Source: Pseudomonas sp. FP453 (GTDB taxonomy: Bacteria; Pseudomonadota; Gammaproteobacteria; Pseudomonadales; Pseudomonadaceae). From it: a DNA stretch of 64,000 bases. The notes below the pieces were generated by a model. It was given only the letters and a program-made list of their open reading frames with translations. It had not been told where the DNA came from and made no database searches. The position numbers and the translations under genes were made by a program. This document shows positions 55,422 to 63,963 of this stretch, piece after piece; position 1 is the first letter of the stretch; the number at the start of each line of letters is the position of its first letter. Where the stretch lies: positions 1,798,001-1,862,000 of the forward strand of contig NZ_CP117435.1 of assembly GCF_030687495.1 (NCBI RefSeq). The letters run 5' to 3'.

Positions 55422-57416
55422 ATGGATCGAATGCGCACGCTGCTGCTGGGCTTGCCAAGGCGTCACAAGCGCGTTCTGCAGGTTCTGACTGACGTCGTGA
55501 TGGTGTGGATCGCGTTGTGGATGGCCTTTGTAGTACGCCTGGGCATCGATGAAATGGTCAATCCTGTCCGGATGCACTTCTGGCTGTTCATTTCTGCGCC
55601 CATCATTGCCATCCCGTTGTTCGTGCGATTTGGCATGTACCGGGCAGTCATGCGTTATTTCGGCAATGATGCGCTGATCGCCATCATCAAGGCCGTCAGC
55701 TTGTCAGCGTTGATATTGGCGTTGGTGGTCTATTGGTACAGCAATCATCAAAACGTGGTTCCGCGCTCGATCGTGTTCAACTATTGGTGGTTGAGCCTGA
55801 TCATGATCGGCGGCTTGCGACTGGGCATGCGCCAATACTTTTTGGGGGATTGGTTCACCGCTTCGCAGCACGTGCCTTTCACCAGTCGTGACGATGGCTT
55901 GATCAAAGTCGCTATCTACGGCGCCGGTTCTGCCGGGAACCAGTTGGTTGCCGCACTTCGAATGGGGCGAGTCATGCGCCCAGTGGCGTTTATCGATGAC
56001 GACTCGAGCATTTCAGACCGAGTCATATCGGGTTTGCATGTGTATAAACCCAAGCACATCCAACAAATGATCGAGGCAACCGGCGCCCAGGAAATCCTTC
56101 TGGCCATCCCCTCGTCCAACCGTGGCCGCCGTCGTGAAATCCTGAGTTTTCTTGAAGGCTTTCCACTCCACGTGCGCAGTGTTCCCGGCTTCATGGACCT
56201 CGCCAGTGGGCGTGTCAAAGTTGACGATATTCAAGAAGTCGATATCGCCGACCTGCTGGGGCGCGATGCGGTCCCGGCACAGGCCGACTTGCTTGAGCAC
56301 TGCGTCAAGGCCCAGGTGGTACTGGTAACCGGTGCGGGTGGCTCCATCGGCTCGGAGCTTTGCCGACAGATTCTTTCCCTGCGGCCAACGACCTTGTTGT
56401 TGTTCGATCACGGCGAATTCAACCTGTACACCATCCTGTCCGAGTTGGAACAGCGCATTGCGCGGGAGTCTTTGCCGGTAAAACTTCTACCGATTCTCGG
56501 GTCAGTGCGTAACCCGGAAAAACTGCTCGACGTGATGAAGACCTGGCATGTCGATACCGTCTACCATGCCGCGGCCTACAAACACGTCCCGATGGTTGAG
56601 CACAACGTGGCAGAAGGCGTGTTGAACAACGTCATCGGAACACTGAATACCGCCCAGGCGGCACTCCAGTCGGGGGTTGCCAACTTCGTGTTGATCTCAA
56701 CTGACAAGGCTGTACGCCCGACAAACATCATGGGCAGTACCAAGCGCCTGGCAGAGTTGACACTGCAAGCCCTGAGCAGGGAATTGGCCCCCGTACTGTT
56801 CGGCGACAAGTCCAATGTTTCCCATGTCAACAAGACCCGCTTCACCATGGTTCGCTTCGGCAACGTTCTTGGGTCCTCGGGCTCTGTGATTCCGTTGTTC
56901 CACAAGCAGATCAAATCCGGAGGGCCGCTGACGGTGACCCACCCGAAGATCACGCGCTACTTCATGACGATCCCGGAGGCCGCCCAACTCGTCATCCAGG
57001 CAGGCTCCATGGGGCAGGGCGGGGACGTATTTGTTCTGGATATGGGCGAACCGGTGAAAATCATCGAACTGGCAGAAAAGATGGTTCATCTCTCTGGCCT
57101 GAGCGTGCGCTCCGATAAAAACCCCCAAGGTGACATCTCCATCGAGTTCACCGGCTTGCGTCCCGGTGAAAAACTTTACGAGGAGTTACTGATTGGCGAC
57201 AACGTGGTCGCGACCCAGCACCCGATGATCATGAGTGCCAGTGAAGATCATCTGTCGTGGGAGGTGCTCAAGGGCACGCTCAAAGAGCTGCTGGCTGCGG
57301 TCGATCAAGATGATTACGCGCGTATCCGAGAGCTGTTGCGCGACACTGTCAGCGGCTACTCCCCCGATGGCGAAATCGTTGATTGGATCTATCAGCAACG
57401 TCGCCTGGAGCCTTGA
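55422..57416 (+). CDS. wbpM: UDP-N-acetylglucosamine 4,6-dehydratase WbpM
   Basis: 664 residues. Four N-terminal membrane helices, a first Rossmann motif VAIYGAGSAGNQLV (about 164), and the catalytic dehydratase domain from about 300: VLVTGAGGSIGSELCRQ. The catalytic Tyr is replaced by Met-containing STDKAVRPTNIMGSTKRLAE, as in all WbpM/FlaA1-long enzymes. ATG 55422 has GGAG 7 bases upstream; ATG 55416 is too near the GGAG. It provides UDP-4-keto-6-deoxy-GlcNAc. Last gene of the O-antigen cluster, as in P. aeruginosa. Confidence 0.95.
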   Translation: MDRMRTLLLGLPRRHKRVLQVLTDVVMVWIALWMAFVVRLGIDEMVNPVRMHFWLFISAPIIAIPLFVRFGMYRAVMRYFGNDALIAIIKAVSLSALILALVVYWYSNHQNVVPRSIVFNYWWLSLIMIGGLRLGMRQYFLGDWFTASQHVPFTSRDDGLIKVAIYGAGSAGNQLVAALRMGRVMRPVAFIDDDSSISDRVISGLHVYKPKHIQQMIEATGAQEILLAIPSSNRGRRREILSFLEGFPLHVRSVPGFMDLASGRVKVDDIQEVDIADLLGRDAVPAQADLLEHCVKAQVVLVTGAGGSIGSELCRQILSLRPTTLLLFDHGEFNLYTILSELEQRIARESLPVKLLPILGSVRNPEKLLDVMKTWHVDTVYHAAAYKHVPMVEHNVAEGVLNNVIGTLNTAQAALQSGVANFVLISTDKAVRPTNIMGSTKRLAELTLQALSRELAPVLFGDKSNVSHVNKTRFTMVRFGNVLGSSGSVIPLFHKQIKSGGPLTVTHPKITRYFMTIPEAAQLVIQAGSMGQGGDVFVLDMGEPVKIIELAEKMVHLSGLSVRSDKNPQGDISIEFTGLRPGEKLYEELLIGDNVVATQHPMIMSASEDHLSWEVLKGTLKELLAAVDQDDYARIRELLRDTVSGYSPDGEIVDWIYQQRRLEP

Positions 57417-57470
57417 TTTAACACCCTGTTACTCAAGCTTTTTTGACGAATCCCACGCATCACCTAAGTT

Positions 57471-57502
57471 TGAAAAGCAGCTTCGGAAAGCTGCTTTTCT
57501 CT
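57471..57502 (+). terminator. Terminator after wbpM
   Basis: GAAAAGCAGC and GCTGCTTTTC pair around a TTCGGAAA loop, with a T run inside the right arm. It closes the O-antigen cluster 55 bases after the wbpM stop. Confidence 0.8.
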
Positions 57503-57526
57503 CATAGTTGTCATGGAGCGTCACCA

Positions 57527-57859
57527 ATGCAAAACACCTACGTTTCTTCCCTGATCTTCGCCTTCCTCACCACACTCTCCGTCACCACCACCGCAGCCCC
57601 TTCGATCAAACCCGAAGCACCCACCCCCATCACTGCGCAAATAACCAAGGCCGAGCAAGCCGCCAAGGTCAACCTGAACGCCGCCGACGCCGAAACCCTG
57701 CGGCGTGACTTGTTCGGCATCGGCGCCGCCAAAGCCAAGGCAATCGTCGCCTACCGCGATAGCAACGGTCCGTTCACGGCAGTGGATGAGTTGTTGGAGG
57801 TGAAGGGCATTGGCAAGGCGTTGCTGGAGAAGAACCGCGATAGGCTGTCGATCAATTAA
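57527..57859 (+). CDS. ComEA-like helix-hairpin-helix protein
   Basis: 110 residues. A signal peptide (MQNTYVSSLIFAFLTTLSVT, cleavage near TAA-AP), a Pro-rich linker, then a tandem HhH DNA-binding domain: KVNLNAADAETLRRDLFGIG and FTAVDELLEVKGIGKALLEK. ComEA proteins bind incoming DNA in the periplasm during natural transformation; in non-competent pseudomonads the role is unclear. ATG 57527 has GGAG 8 bases upstream. Confidence 0.88.
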   Translation: MQNTYVSSLIFAFLTTLSVTTTAAPSIKPEAPTPITAQITKAEQAAKVNLNAADAETLRRDLFGIGAAKAKAIVAYRDSNGPFTAVDELLEVKGIGKALLEKNRDRLSIN

Positions 57860-57868
57860 GTAGCCAGG

Positions 57869-57893
57869 AGGCCGGTCATTGATCGGCCTTTTC
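57869..57893. terminator. Terminator between the convergent comEA-like and tetR genes
   Basis: AGGCCG (57869-57874) pairs with CGGCCT (57884-57889), followed by TTTTC on the plus strand. It overlaps the end of the tetR frame. Confidence 0.6.
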
Positions 57894-58454
57894 ATCTTCC
57901 CGGATCTGCGTTTTCAAGGTGTCTCGAACCACATCCATGATCCGCGTGGCCAATTGTGGATTCTCGACACTCCTGGCCAGCACCAGCGCGCCCACCAGTG
58001 TCGACATCATCACCAGTGCCTGAGCGTCAGTACGGCCCTCACCCAAAGCTGTATCAATCTGTTTGAGCCGTGCATCGAGCACGGCGTCCGTTGTCGGACT
58101 AGGCTGGCCTCGTAGCCCTAGTTCGGAACACATGGTCGGCAAAGGGCAACCCTGGTCCGGGGAGGTCTGATGCCAGTCCGACAGGTAGCTGTCGATGAAC
58201 GCGTCCAACGGCCGCTCCTGGCTGAACAGCATCTCGCAGTGAGTATCGAGTTCTGCGGCCGAGGCGAGCAGGGCTTTTTCTACCAGTTCGTCCTTGGACT
58301 TGAAGTGTGCGTAAAACCCGCCATGCGTCAGGCCCAGCGCTTTCATCAGCGGTTGCAGGCCGGTGGCGCCAATGCCGTCGCGGCGAAAGCGTACCGACGC
58401 TTCCTTGATGATGCGCTGATGGGTTTGGGCTTTGTGGTCTTGGGAGTAACGCAT
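57876..58454 (-). CDS. TetR-family transcriptional regulator
   Basis: 192 residues from ATG 58454 (GAGG 7 bases upstream). The N-terminal HTH is RIIKEASVRFRRDGIGATGL with LMKALGLTHGGFYAHFKSKDEL, the AcrR/NemR-like pattern. The C-terminal domain has the TetR_C subtype block PDQGCPLPTMCSELG, whose Cys residues could sense electrophiles as in NemR. Divergent from the GntR gene. Target unknown. Confidence 0.88.
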   Translation of the reverse strand: MRYSQDHKAQTHQRIIKEASVRFRRDGIGATGLQPLMKALGLTHGGFYAHFKSKDELVEKALLASAAELDTHCEMLFSQERPLDAFIDSYLSDWHQTSPDQGCPLPTMCSELGLRGQPSPTTDAVLDARLKQIDTALGEGRTDAQALVMMSTLVGALVLARSVENPQLATRIMDVVRDTLKTQIREDEKADQ

Positions 58455-58584
58455 AGGGCAGCCTCGGTAACGAGGTGGCAGTTTAACGGAGTTGAACGTT
58501 ATTACACATCCAGCGAAGCGCAGCGGTTGGCACGAAAAGTGATTACGTCTACGCAGAGGATTGTTCAACAATCATGGGGGAGTG

Positions 58585-59244
58585 ATGGCACTCAGTTTGT
58601 CGTTAGCCGATCAGATCGCGCTGGAACTTCGTGCCGACATCATCGGTGGGCGGTTGCTACCTGGCATGGCGTTGGTCGAGGTGGAGTTGGTGAGGCGTTA
58701 CAACGCCTCGCGCAACACGATTCGCGAAGCCTTGCATCGCCTGGGGCAAGAAGGCCTGACCCGGTACGTGCGAAACAAGGGGGTGATGGTCCGGCGCCTG
58801 GAGCGTGAAGAGGTGCGTGATGTGTTTGTAGTGCGACGCACCCTGGAGTTACAGGCCATCGCCCAGAGCGGCGCATTGACCGCCGATCAGTCCGAGCGCA
58901 TGCAAAACGCTATCGACGCCACCACCCTGGCGCGGGAACGTGAAGATTGGCGCGCCGTGGCCACCCACAGCCTGGTGTTCCACCAACAGATTGTCGGGCT
59001 GATGCGCAGCCCGTTGTTCGATGACTTTTTTGCCCAGGTGATCGCCCAGTTACGCCTGGTATTTTGTGCCGCACCCGATGAGCAGCGGTTCCAGTCACCC
59101 TGGCTGGAGCGTGACCGTGAGATATACGTGCTATTGGTCCAAGCGGATAAACCGGCAGCAGGGCAGGCGCTGAGTTTGTATCTGGATGATTCGGAGCGCG
59201 CGTCGCTGGCCCTGTTCGCCCCCCTTGATCGAGGATTTCCATAA
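58585..59244 (+). CDS. GntR-family regulator (FCD subfamily)
   Basis: 219 residues from ATG 58585. Winged HTH at about 5-70 (ADIIGGRLLPGMALVEVELV with RYNASRNTIREALHRLGQEG) and an FCD effector domain (HSLVFHQQIVGL with its metal-binding His). The TAA shares a base with the ATG of the DUF1989 gene, so the pair is coupled and the regulator probably controls that gene. Start is uncertain: GGGGGAG lies only a few bases upstream; a TTG at 58561 is the alternative. Confidence 0.87.
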   Translation: MALSLSLADQIALELRADIIGGRLLPGMALVEVELVRRYNASRNTIREALHRLGQEGLTRYVRNKGVMVRRLEREEVRDVFVVRRTLELQAIAQSGALTADQSERMQNAIDATTLAREREDWRAVATHSLVFHQQIVGLMRSPLFDDFFAQVIAQLRLVFCAAPDEQRFQSPWLERDREIYVLLVQADKPAAGQALSLYLDDSERASLALFAPLDRGFP

Positions 59245-60092
59245 TGTACAAAGACTATCCGGCGGCTTATCAGGTCAGCAAAGGTTCGGCGCTGCAGGTT
59301 GATAAGGCGTTTTATGAGCGCATTCGCGAGTGCGCCGACCAGCGCACCTTGATCGAACAATTCGAGGTGCCGATTCGTACGGGCAGGGCATGGAAAGTGC
59401 CGGCCGGGCATGTGTTCCGGGTGACCACGCCGGTTGGCCCGCAGGTGGGCGACTTCAACGTGTGGAACGCCAATGACCCGCGCGAGCGGCTGTGGGCCGC
59501 ACGCACGCGGCAGTTGCAGGGCGCCCATGTCAGCACCCATGACCGCTTGTGGTCGAACCTGCCGTTTCTGCGGCCCCTGGTGACTATCACCGATGACAGC
59601 CTGGCGAGCTATGGCATCGATGAACATGGCGGGCGCCTGCATGACCTGCTGGGTACGCGCTGCGACCCTTATGTGAACCGCATGCTCACCGGTGAGGACT
59701 TCCATCACCATTGCCACTCGAACCTGACGCGTGCGGTTTTACCCCACGGCCTGACGGAATTCGACGTGCATGACGTGCTGAATATTTTCCAGTGCACCGG
59801 CCTCAATCAGGACGACATGTATTTCATGAAGGCGTGCCCGGCGCAGAAGGGTGATTACCTGGAGTTCTTTGCCGAGATTGATCTGCTGTGCGCGCTGTCG
59901 ACCTGCCCGGGCGGGGACCTGTCACTGCCGATGTGGGGCCCCGACGCGCAGGACCCGCTGACGGTGTGTCGCCCGCTGGGCGTTGAGATCTACCGGTTGG
60001 AAGCGGCGCTGCTGAATGGCTGGAGCCAGCCGGAACGTGCTGCCTACAAGGGGCAGCACGGGTTGCATATGGCCAAGGCGGCTTGGGAGTAA
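59244..60092 (+). CDS. DUF1989 (urea carboxylase-associated) family protein
   Basis: 282 residues. DUF1989 features: KVPAGHVFRVTTPVGPQVGDFNVWN, HVSTHDRLWSNLPFLRPLVT, LLGTRCDPYVNRMLTG, then FHHHCHSNLTRAV with clustered His/Cys. In other bacteria these proteins accompany urea/guanidine carboxylases, where they act as subunits of carboxyguanidine deiminase or accessory proteins. No carboxylase is near here. Coupled to the GntR gene. Substrate unknown. Confidence 0.82.
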   Translation: MYKDYPAAYQVSKGSALQVDKAFYERIRECADQRTLIEQFEVPIRTGRAWKVPAGHVFRVTTPVGPQVGDFNVWNANDPRERLWAARTRQLQGAHVSTHDRLWSNLPFLRPLVTITDDSLASYGIDEHGGRLHDLLGTRCDPYVNRMLTGEDFHHHCHSNLTRAVLPHGLTEFDVHDVLNIFQCTGLNQDDMYFMKACPAQKGDYLEFFAEIDLLCALSTCPGGDLSLPMWGPDAQDPLTVCRPLGVEIYRLEAALLNGWSQPERAAYKGQHGLHMAKAAWE

Positions 60093-60100
60093 CCCAAGGC

Positions 60101-60268
60101 TCAGCGATCTTGCGCGTCCTTGGCATCCGCCTGGGCGTTGCGTTCGGCCACGCGTTTGCGTTGTTCGTCGGTGAGTTCCACCTTGTTGGCGCTGTCCCGC
60201 AGCATCAGCAAGCCACCGACGATCGAGCCGATCGCCACCACTAAAATCAACCACGCATACCACGGCAT
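60101..60268 (-). CDS. DUF2897-like small membrane protein
   Basis: 55 residues: one N-terminal membrane helix (MPWYAWLILVVAIGSIVGGL), then a charged tail with ELTDEQRKRVAERNAQ. AAGGAGAG lies 5 bases before ATG 60268. Matches the DUF2897 pattern common in Pseudomonas. It sits between the convergent DUF1989 gene and eat; a strong hairpin (60292-60313) lies just upstream. Confidence 0.75.
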   Translation of the reverse strand: MPWYAWLILVVAIGSIVGGLLMLRDSANKVELTDEQRKRVAERNAQADAKDAQDR

Positions 60269-60291
60269 AAGGCTCTCCTTGAGGCAGATTG

Positions 60292-60313
60292 CCGTGGGAG
60301 AATTTTCCCACGG
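60292..60313. promoter_or_regulatory. Strong hairpin in the leader of the small membrane protein gene
   Basis: CCGTGGGA (60292-60299) pairs perfectly with TCCCACGG (60306-60313) around a 6-base loop. No T run follows on either strand, so it is not a normal intrinsic terminator. It is 24 bases upstream of the 60268 start. Confidence 0.45.
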
Positions 60314-60379
60314 GAATAACTGCTTTGAGTAACGGGCTTTCTCAGTAGTTCAGTGTAGGCCCGTTCTGCCTCCAGTAGA

Positions 60380-61744
60380 TCAGAGCCCGGTCAACATCGC
60401 ATCCGCCGGGGCACCGGCACGGTTCTGCGCGGTCATCTGGAAGTAGGCAAACCCTACCGCCATGAAGCCCAGGAAGATCAACCCGATCAACGTGTTGAAC
60501 CAGGCCATGGCCACCAGGCACACCACCGCCAGCACCAGCGCAATGCCCGGCACAATCGGGTAACCCGGCGCGCGAAAGGTGCGCTCCAGCAGCGGTTCGC
60601 TTTTACGCAGCTTGAACAGGCTGAGCATGCTCATGATGTACATCACGATGGCGCCGAAGACCGCCATGGTGATCATCGCTGCGGTCAGCGTCATGCCGCC
60701 CAGGTTGATCAAGCCGTCGCTGTAGATCGCGGCGATGCCGACCACGCCGCCGGCGAGGATGGCGCGGTGGGGTGTCTGAAAGCGCGACAGCTTGGCGAGG
60801 AAAGAGGGCAGGTAACCGGCGCGGGCCAGGGCAAAGAACTGACGCGAATAGCCGAGGATGATGCCGTGGAAGCTCGCCACCAGGCCGAACAGGCCGATCC
60901 ACACCAGCATGTGCAGCCAACCTGAGTGGTCGCCCACCACGGTTTTCATCGCTTGCGGCAGTGGATCGTTGATGTTCGACAAGGTGCGCCAGTCACCCAC
61001 GCCACCGGCGAAGAACATCACGCCCATGGCCAGGATCACCAGGGTCAGGATGCCGCTGATGTAGGCTTTTGGAATGGTGCGCTTGGGATCTTTCGCTTCT
61101 TCTGCGGCCATGGCCGCGCCTTCGATGGCGAGAAAGAACCAGATCGCAAAGGGAATCGCCGCAAACATCCCGGCAATCGCCGGCGCGCCAAACGTATCCG
61201 AACCGGCCCAGCCATTCAGGGCGAAGTTGCTGAAACTGAACGCCGGGGCGACCACGCCCATGAATACCAGCAACTCGGCCACGGCGAGCACGCACACCAC
61301 CAATTCGAAGGTGGCAGCGAGTTTCACGCCGAGGATGTTCAGGCCCATGAACACGAAATAGGCGCCGACGGCCGCATGTTTCGGGTCCAGTGCCGGAAAC
61401 TGCACGTTGAGATAGGCACCGATGGCCAGGGCAATGGCGGGCGGGGCGAACACGAATTCAATCAGCGTCGCCAGCCCGGCAATCAAGCCGCCTTTCTCAC
61501 CAAAGGCGCGGCGGCTGTAGGCAAACGGCCCACCTGCGTGGGGAATGGCGGTGGTCAGTTCGGTGAAACTGAAGATAAAGCAGGTGTACATCGCGGCGAC
61601 CATCAGCGAGGTCACCAGGAAGCCCAAGGTGCCGGCGACGCCCCAGCCGTAGCTCCAGCCGAAGTACTCCCCGGAAATCACCAGGCCGACAGCAATGCCC
61701 CACAAATGCAGGGTGCCCAAGGTGGGTTTGAGTTGTGTGTTCAT
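60380..61744 (-). CDS. eat: Ethanolamine permease
   Basis: 454 residues, APC superfamily, 12 helices. The N-terminus LHLWGIAVGLVISGEYFGWS and YGWGVAGTLGF and the helix 3 block TELTTAIPHAGGPFAYSRRA are those of the Eat family. ATG 61744 has GGGAG 9 bases upstream; an in-frame start at 61780 adds unconserved residues. It would import ethanolamine; the ammonia-lyase genes eutBC are not in this window. Confidence 0.9.
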   Translation of the reverse strand: MNTQLKPTLGTLHLWGIAVGLVISGEYFGWSYGWGVAGTLGFLVTSLMVAAMYTCFIFSFTELTTAIPHAGGPFAYSRRAFGEKGGLIAGLATLIEFVFAPPAIALAIGAYLNVQFPALDPKHAAVGAYFVFMGLNILGVKLAATFELVVCVLAVAELLVFMGVVAPAFSFSNFALNGWAGSDTFGAPAIAGMFAAIPFAIWFFLAIEGAAMAAEEAKDPKRTIPKAYISGILTLVILAMGVMFFAGGVGDWRTLSNINDPLPQAMKTVVGDHSGWLHMLVWIGLFGLVASFHGIILGYSRQFFALARAGYLPSFLAKLSRFQTPHRAILAGGVVGIAAIYSDGLINLGGMTLTAAMITMAVFGAIVMYIMSMLSLFKLRKSEPLLERTFRAPGYPIVPGIALVLAVVCLVAMAWFNTLIGLIFLGFMAVGFAYFQMTAQNRAGAPADAMLTGL

Positions 61745-62156
61745 CGTGCTGCGCTCCCTGAACGGTTTGGAATGATTCAAGGTATTGCAGCGGCCATGCC
61801 AGCCTGAGAATCATTGTCGTAAAGGCGCACACCTGTCGTCGGGGGGATGGTTTGGCGTTTGAATCTCGGCAGGGTTGCACCAGATGAGTGCGAGGTTGTT
61901 TGAGCTGCCGCCATCGCGGGCAAGCCCGCTCCCACACTCGACCGCGTTGTCATGGCAAACGCCGATCAAACTGTGGGAGCGGGCTTGCCCGCGATGAGGC
62001 CTTCCCAGCCACTACACCTCTCCTGTAACCCCCGCATAAACCCACTCTTTACGCCGTCTTTACGCCCCGCCCACCCCCTCGCTCTCGTTCCTTTACACCA
62101 CTCCTGCGGACAATTGCCCCACACGCGGCAATACGCCGCTAAACGGAGAAACTTCC
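61745..62156. other. Divergent region eat/kdpF with REP pair and kdp promoter
   Basis: 412 bases. Two REP elements stand in outward-inverted order: CGCGGGCAAGCCCGCTCCCA at about 61915-61934 and TGTGGGAGCGGGCTTGCCCG at about 61972-61991. Downstream lies a direct repeat that may be the KdpE site (62046-62066) and the kdp leader. No gene. Confidence 0.65.
62046..62066 (+). promoter_or_regulatory. Candidate KdpE binding site upstream of kdpFABC
   Basis: TCTTTACGCC occurs twice, at 62046-62055 and 62057-62066, an 11-base period. A related CCTTTACACC follows near 62090-62099. OmpR-family regulators such as KdpE bind T-rich direct repeats spaced about one helical turn. Site is 91 bases before kdpF. 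Confidence 0.5.
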
Positions 62157-62246
62157 ATGAGCGTTCTGGACGGGGTGTCACTGCTATTGGCCGTGGCGCT
62201 GTTCATTTATCTGCTGGCTGCGCTGCTACGCGCGGATCGGAACTAG
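62157..62246 (+). CDS. kdpF: K+-transporting ATPase subunit F
   Basis: 29 residues, one membrane helix: MSVLDGVSLLLAVALFIYLL then AALLRADRN. GGAG 9 bases upstream of ATG 62157. This is the usual size of KdpF, which stabilises the KdpABC complex. The kdpA gene starts 10 bases later. Confidence 0.93.
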   Translation: MSVLDGVSLLLAVALFIYLLAALLRADRN

Positions 62247-62256
62247 GAGCTTGGCC

Positions 62257-63951
62257 ATGCACAGTTATGACTATTGGCTGATCATCGCCTTCTTTGCCGT
62301 GGTGTTGGTGCCGGCGCCGTTCCTGGGCCGGTTCTACTACAAGGTGATGGAAGGCCAGCGCACCTGGTTGAGCCCGGTCCTGGGGCCTGTCGAAAAGGCC
62401 TGCTATCGCCTCTCGGGCGTGGACGAACATCAGGAACAAAGCTGGCAGAAGTACATGCTGGCCCTGCTGGCATTCAACCTTGCCGGCTTCCTGCTGTTGT
62501 TCGCCATCCTGCTGTTCCAGGACTACCTCCCACTGAACCCGCAGAAATTACCGGGCCAGGAATGGACGCTGGCCTTCAACACCGCCGTCAGTTTCATGAC
62601 CAACACCAACTGGCAGTCCTACAGCGGTGAGGCGTCCCTGAGCTACCTCAGCCAGATGGCCGGCCTGACCGTACAGAACTTCGTCAGCGCCGCCACCGGT
62701 TTGGCCGTCCTTGTCGCCTTGTGCCGCGGGATCGGTCGCAAATCCGCGCAGACCCTGGGTAACTTCTGGGTCGACATGACCCGCGCCACCCTCTACGGCC
62801 TGCTGCCCCTGTGCCTGGTGCTCGCATTGTTCCTGGTGTGGCAGGGCGTGCCGCAGACCTTCGCCCATTACGTCGATGCGCTGACGATGCAGGGCGTGGA
62901 TCAGGTGATCCCCCTCGGCCCGGCCGCCAGCCAGATCGCGATCAAGCAACTGGGTACCAACGGCGGTGGTTTCTTCGGCGTCAACTCGGCGCATCCGTTT
63001 GAAGACCCTACCGCGTGGGCCAATCTGTTCGAGGTGGCGTCGATCATCCTGATCCCGGTGGCGCTGGTGTTCACCTTTGGTCACTACGTGAAGGACCTGC
63101 GCCAGAGCCGCGCGATCCTTGGCTGCATGTTGGCGCTGTTCCTGATCGGCGGCGCCACCTCGCTGTGGTCCGAGTCCCAGCCCAACCCGACCCTGAACCA
63201 CCCGGCCGTCGAGCAGACCGCACCGCTGGAAGGCAAGGAAACGCGCTTCGGCACCACCGGCACCGTGCTTTGGTCGGTGACTACCACCGCGGCGTCCAAC
63301 GGCTCGGTCAACGGCATGCAAGACAGCCTCAGCCCGCTGAGCGGCATGGTCGCGCTGGTCAACATGATGGTCGGCGAAGTGATCTTCGGCGGCGTCGGCG
63401 CCGGCATGTACGGCATGTTGCTCAACGTGTTGATCGCGGTGTTCCTCGCCGGTTTGATGATCGGCCGCACGCCGGAATACCTCGGCAAGAAACTCCAGGC
63501 CAAGGAAGTGCAATTGCTCGTCGTCACCTTGCTGGTGATGCCGGTAGGCGTGCTCGTCCTCAGTGCGATCGCCGCCAGCCTGCCCGGCCCGGCGAGTGCC
63601 ATCAGCAACCCTGGCCCTCACGGGTTCAGCCAATTGCTCTACGCCTACACCTCCGCCAGTGCCAACAACGGCTCGGCGTTCGCCGGCCTCAGCGCCAACA
63701 CCGCGTTCCACAACCTGATGCTCGGCCTTGGCATGTTGATCGGCCGCTTCGGCTACATCCTCCCGGTCCTGGCCCTGGCCGGCAGCCTGGCGATGAAGAA
63801 GGCCGCACCAATTGGCCAGAACAGCTTCCCGACCCATGGCCCGCTGTTCGTGACCCTGTTGACCGTGACCATCTTGCTGGTGGGCGGCCTGACCTTCCTG
63901 CCGACGCTTGCTCTAGGCCCCATCGCTGAACACCTGAGCATGGGCTTCTAA
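62257..63951 (+). CDS. kdpA: K+-transporting ATPase subunit A
   Basis: 564 residues from ATG 62257 (GGAG 8 bases upstream), ten membrane helices. The four selectivity-filter-like loops are visible: TNTNWQSYSGE, QLGTNGGGFFGVNSAHPFED, VALVNMMVGEVIFGGVGAGM and YTSASANNGSAFAGL. It is the potassium-selective pore of the high-affinity Kdp pump. The kdpB start follows. Confidence 0.97.
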   Translation: MHSYDYWLIIAFFAVVLVPAPFLGRFYYKVMEGQRTWLSPVLGPVEKACYRLSGVDEHQEQSWQKYMLALLAFNLAGFLLLFAILLFQDYLPLNPQKLPGQEWTLAFNTAVSFMTNTNWQSYSGEASLSYLSQMAGLTVQNFVSAATGLAVLVALCRGIGRKSAQTLGNFWVDMTRATLYGLLPLCLVLALFLVWQGVPQTFAHYVDALTMQGVDQVIPLGPAASQIAIKQLGTNGGGFFGVNSAHPFEDPTAWANLFEVASIILIPVALVFTFGHYVKDLRQSRAILGCMLALFLIGGATSLWSESQPNPTLNHPAVEQTAPLEGKETRFGTTGTVLWSVTTTAASNGSVNGMQDSLSPLSGMVALVNMMVGEVIFGGVGAGMYGMLLNVLIAVFLAGLMIGRTPEYLGKKLQAKEVQLLVVTLLVMPVGVLVLSAIAASLPGPASAISNPGPHGFSQLLYAYTSASANNGSAFAGLSANTAFHNLMLGLGMLIGRFGYILPVLALAGSLAMKKAAPIGQNSFPTHGPLFVTLLTVTILLVGGLTFLPTLALGPIAEHLSMGF

Positions 63952-63963
63952 GGGGATATGAAC

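Noticed and set aside
60292..60313. Hairpin as terminator for eat or the DUF1989 gene
   Set aside because: No T run on either strand, and on the minus strand it lies in the leader of the small membrane protein gene.
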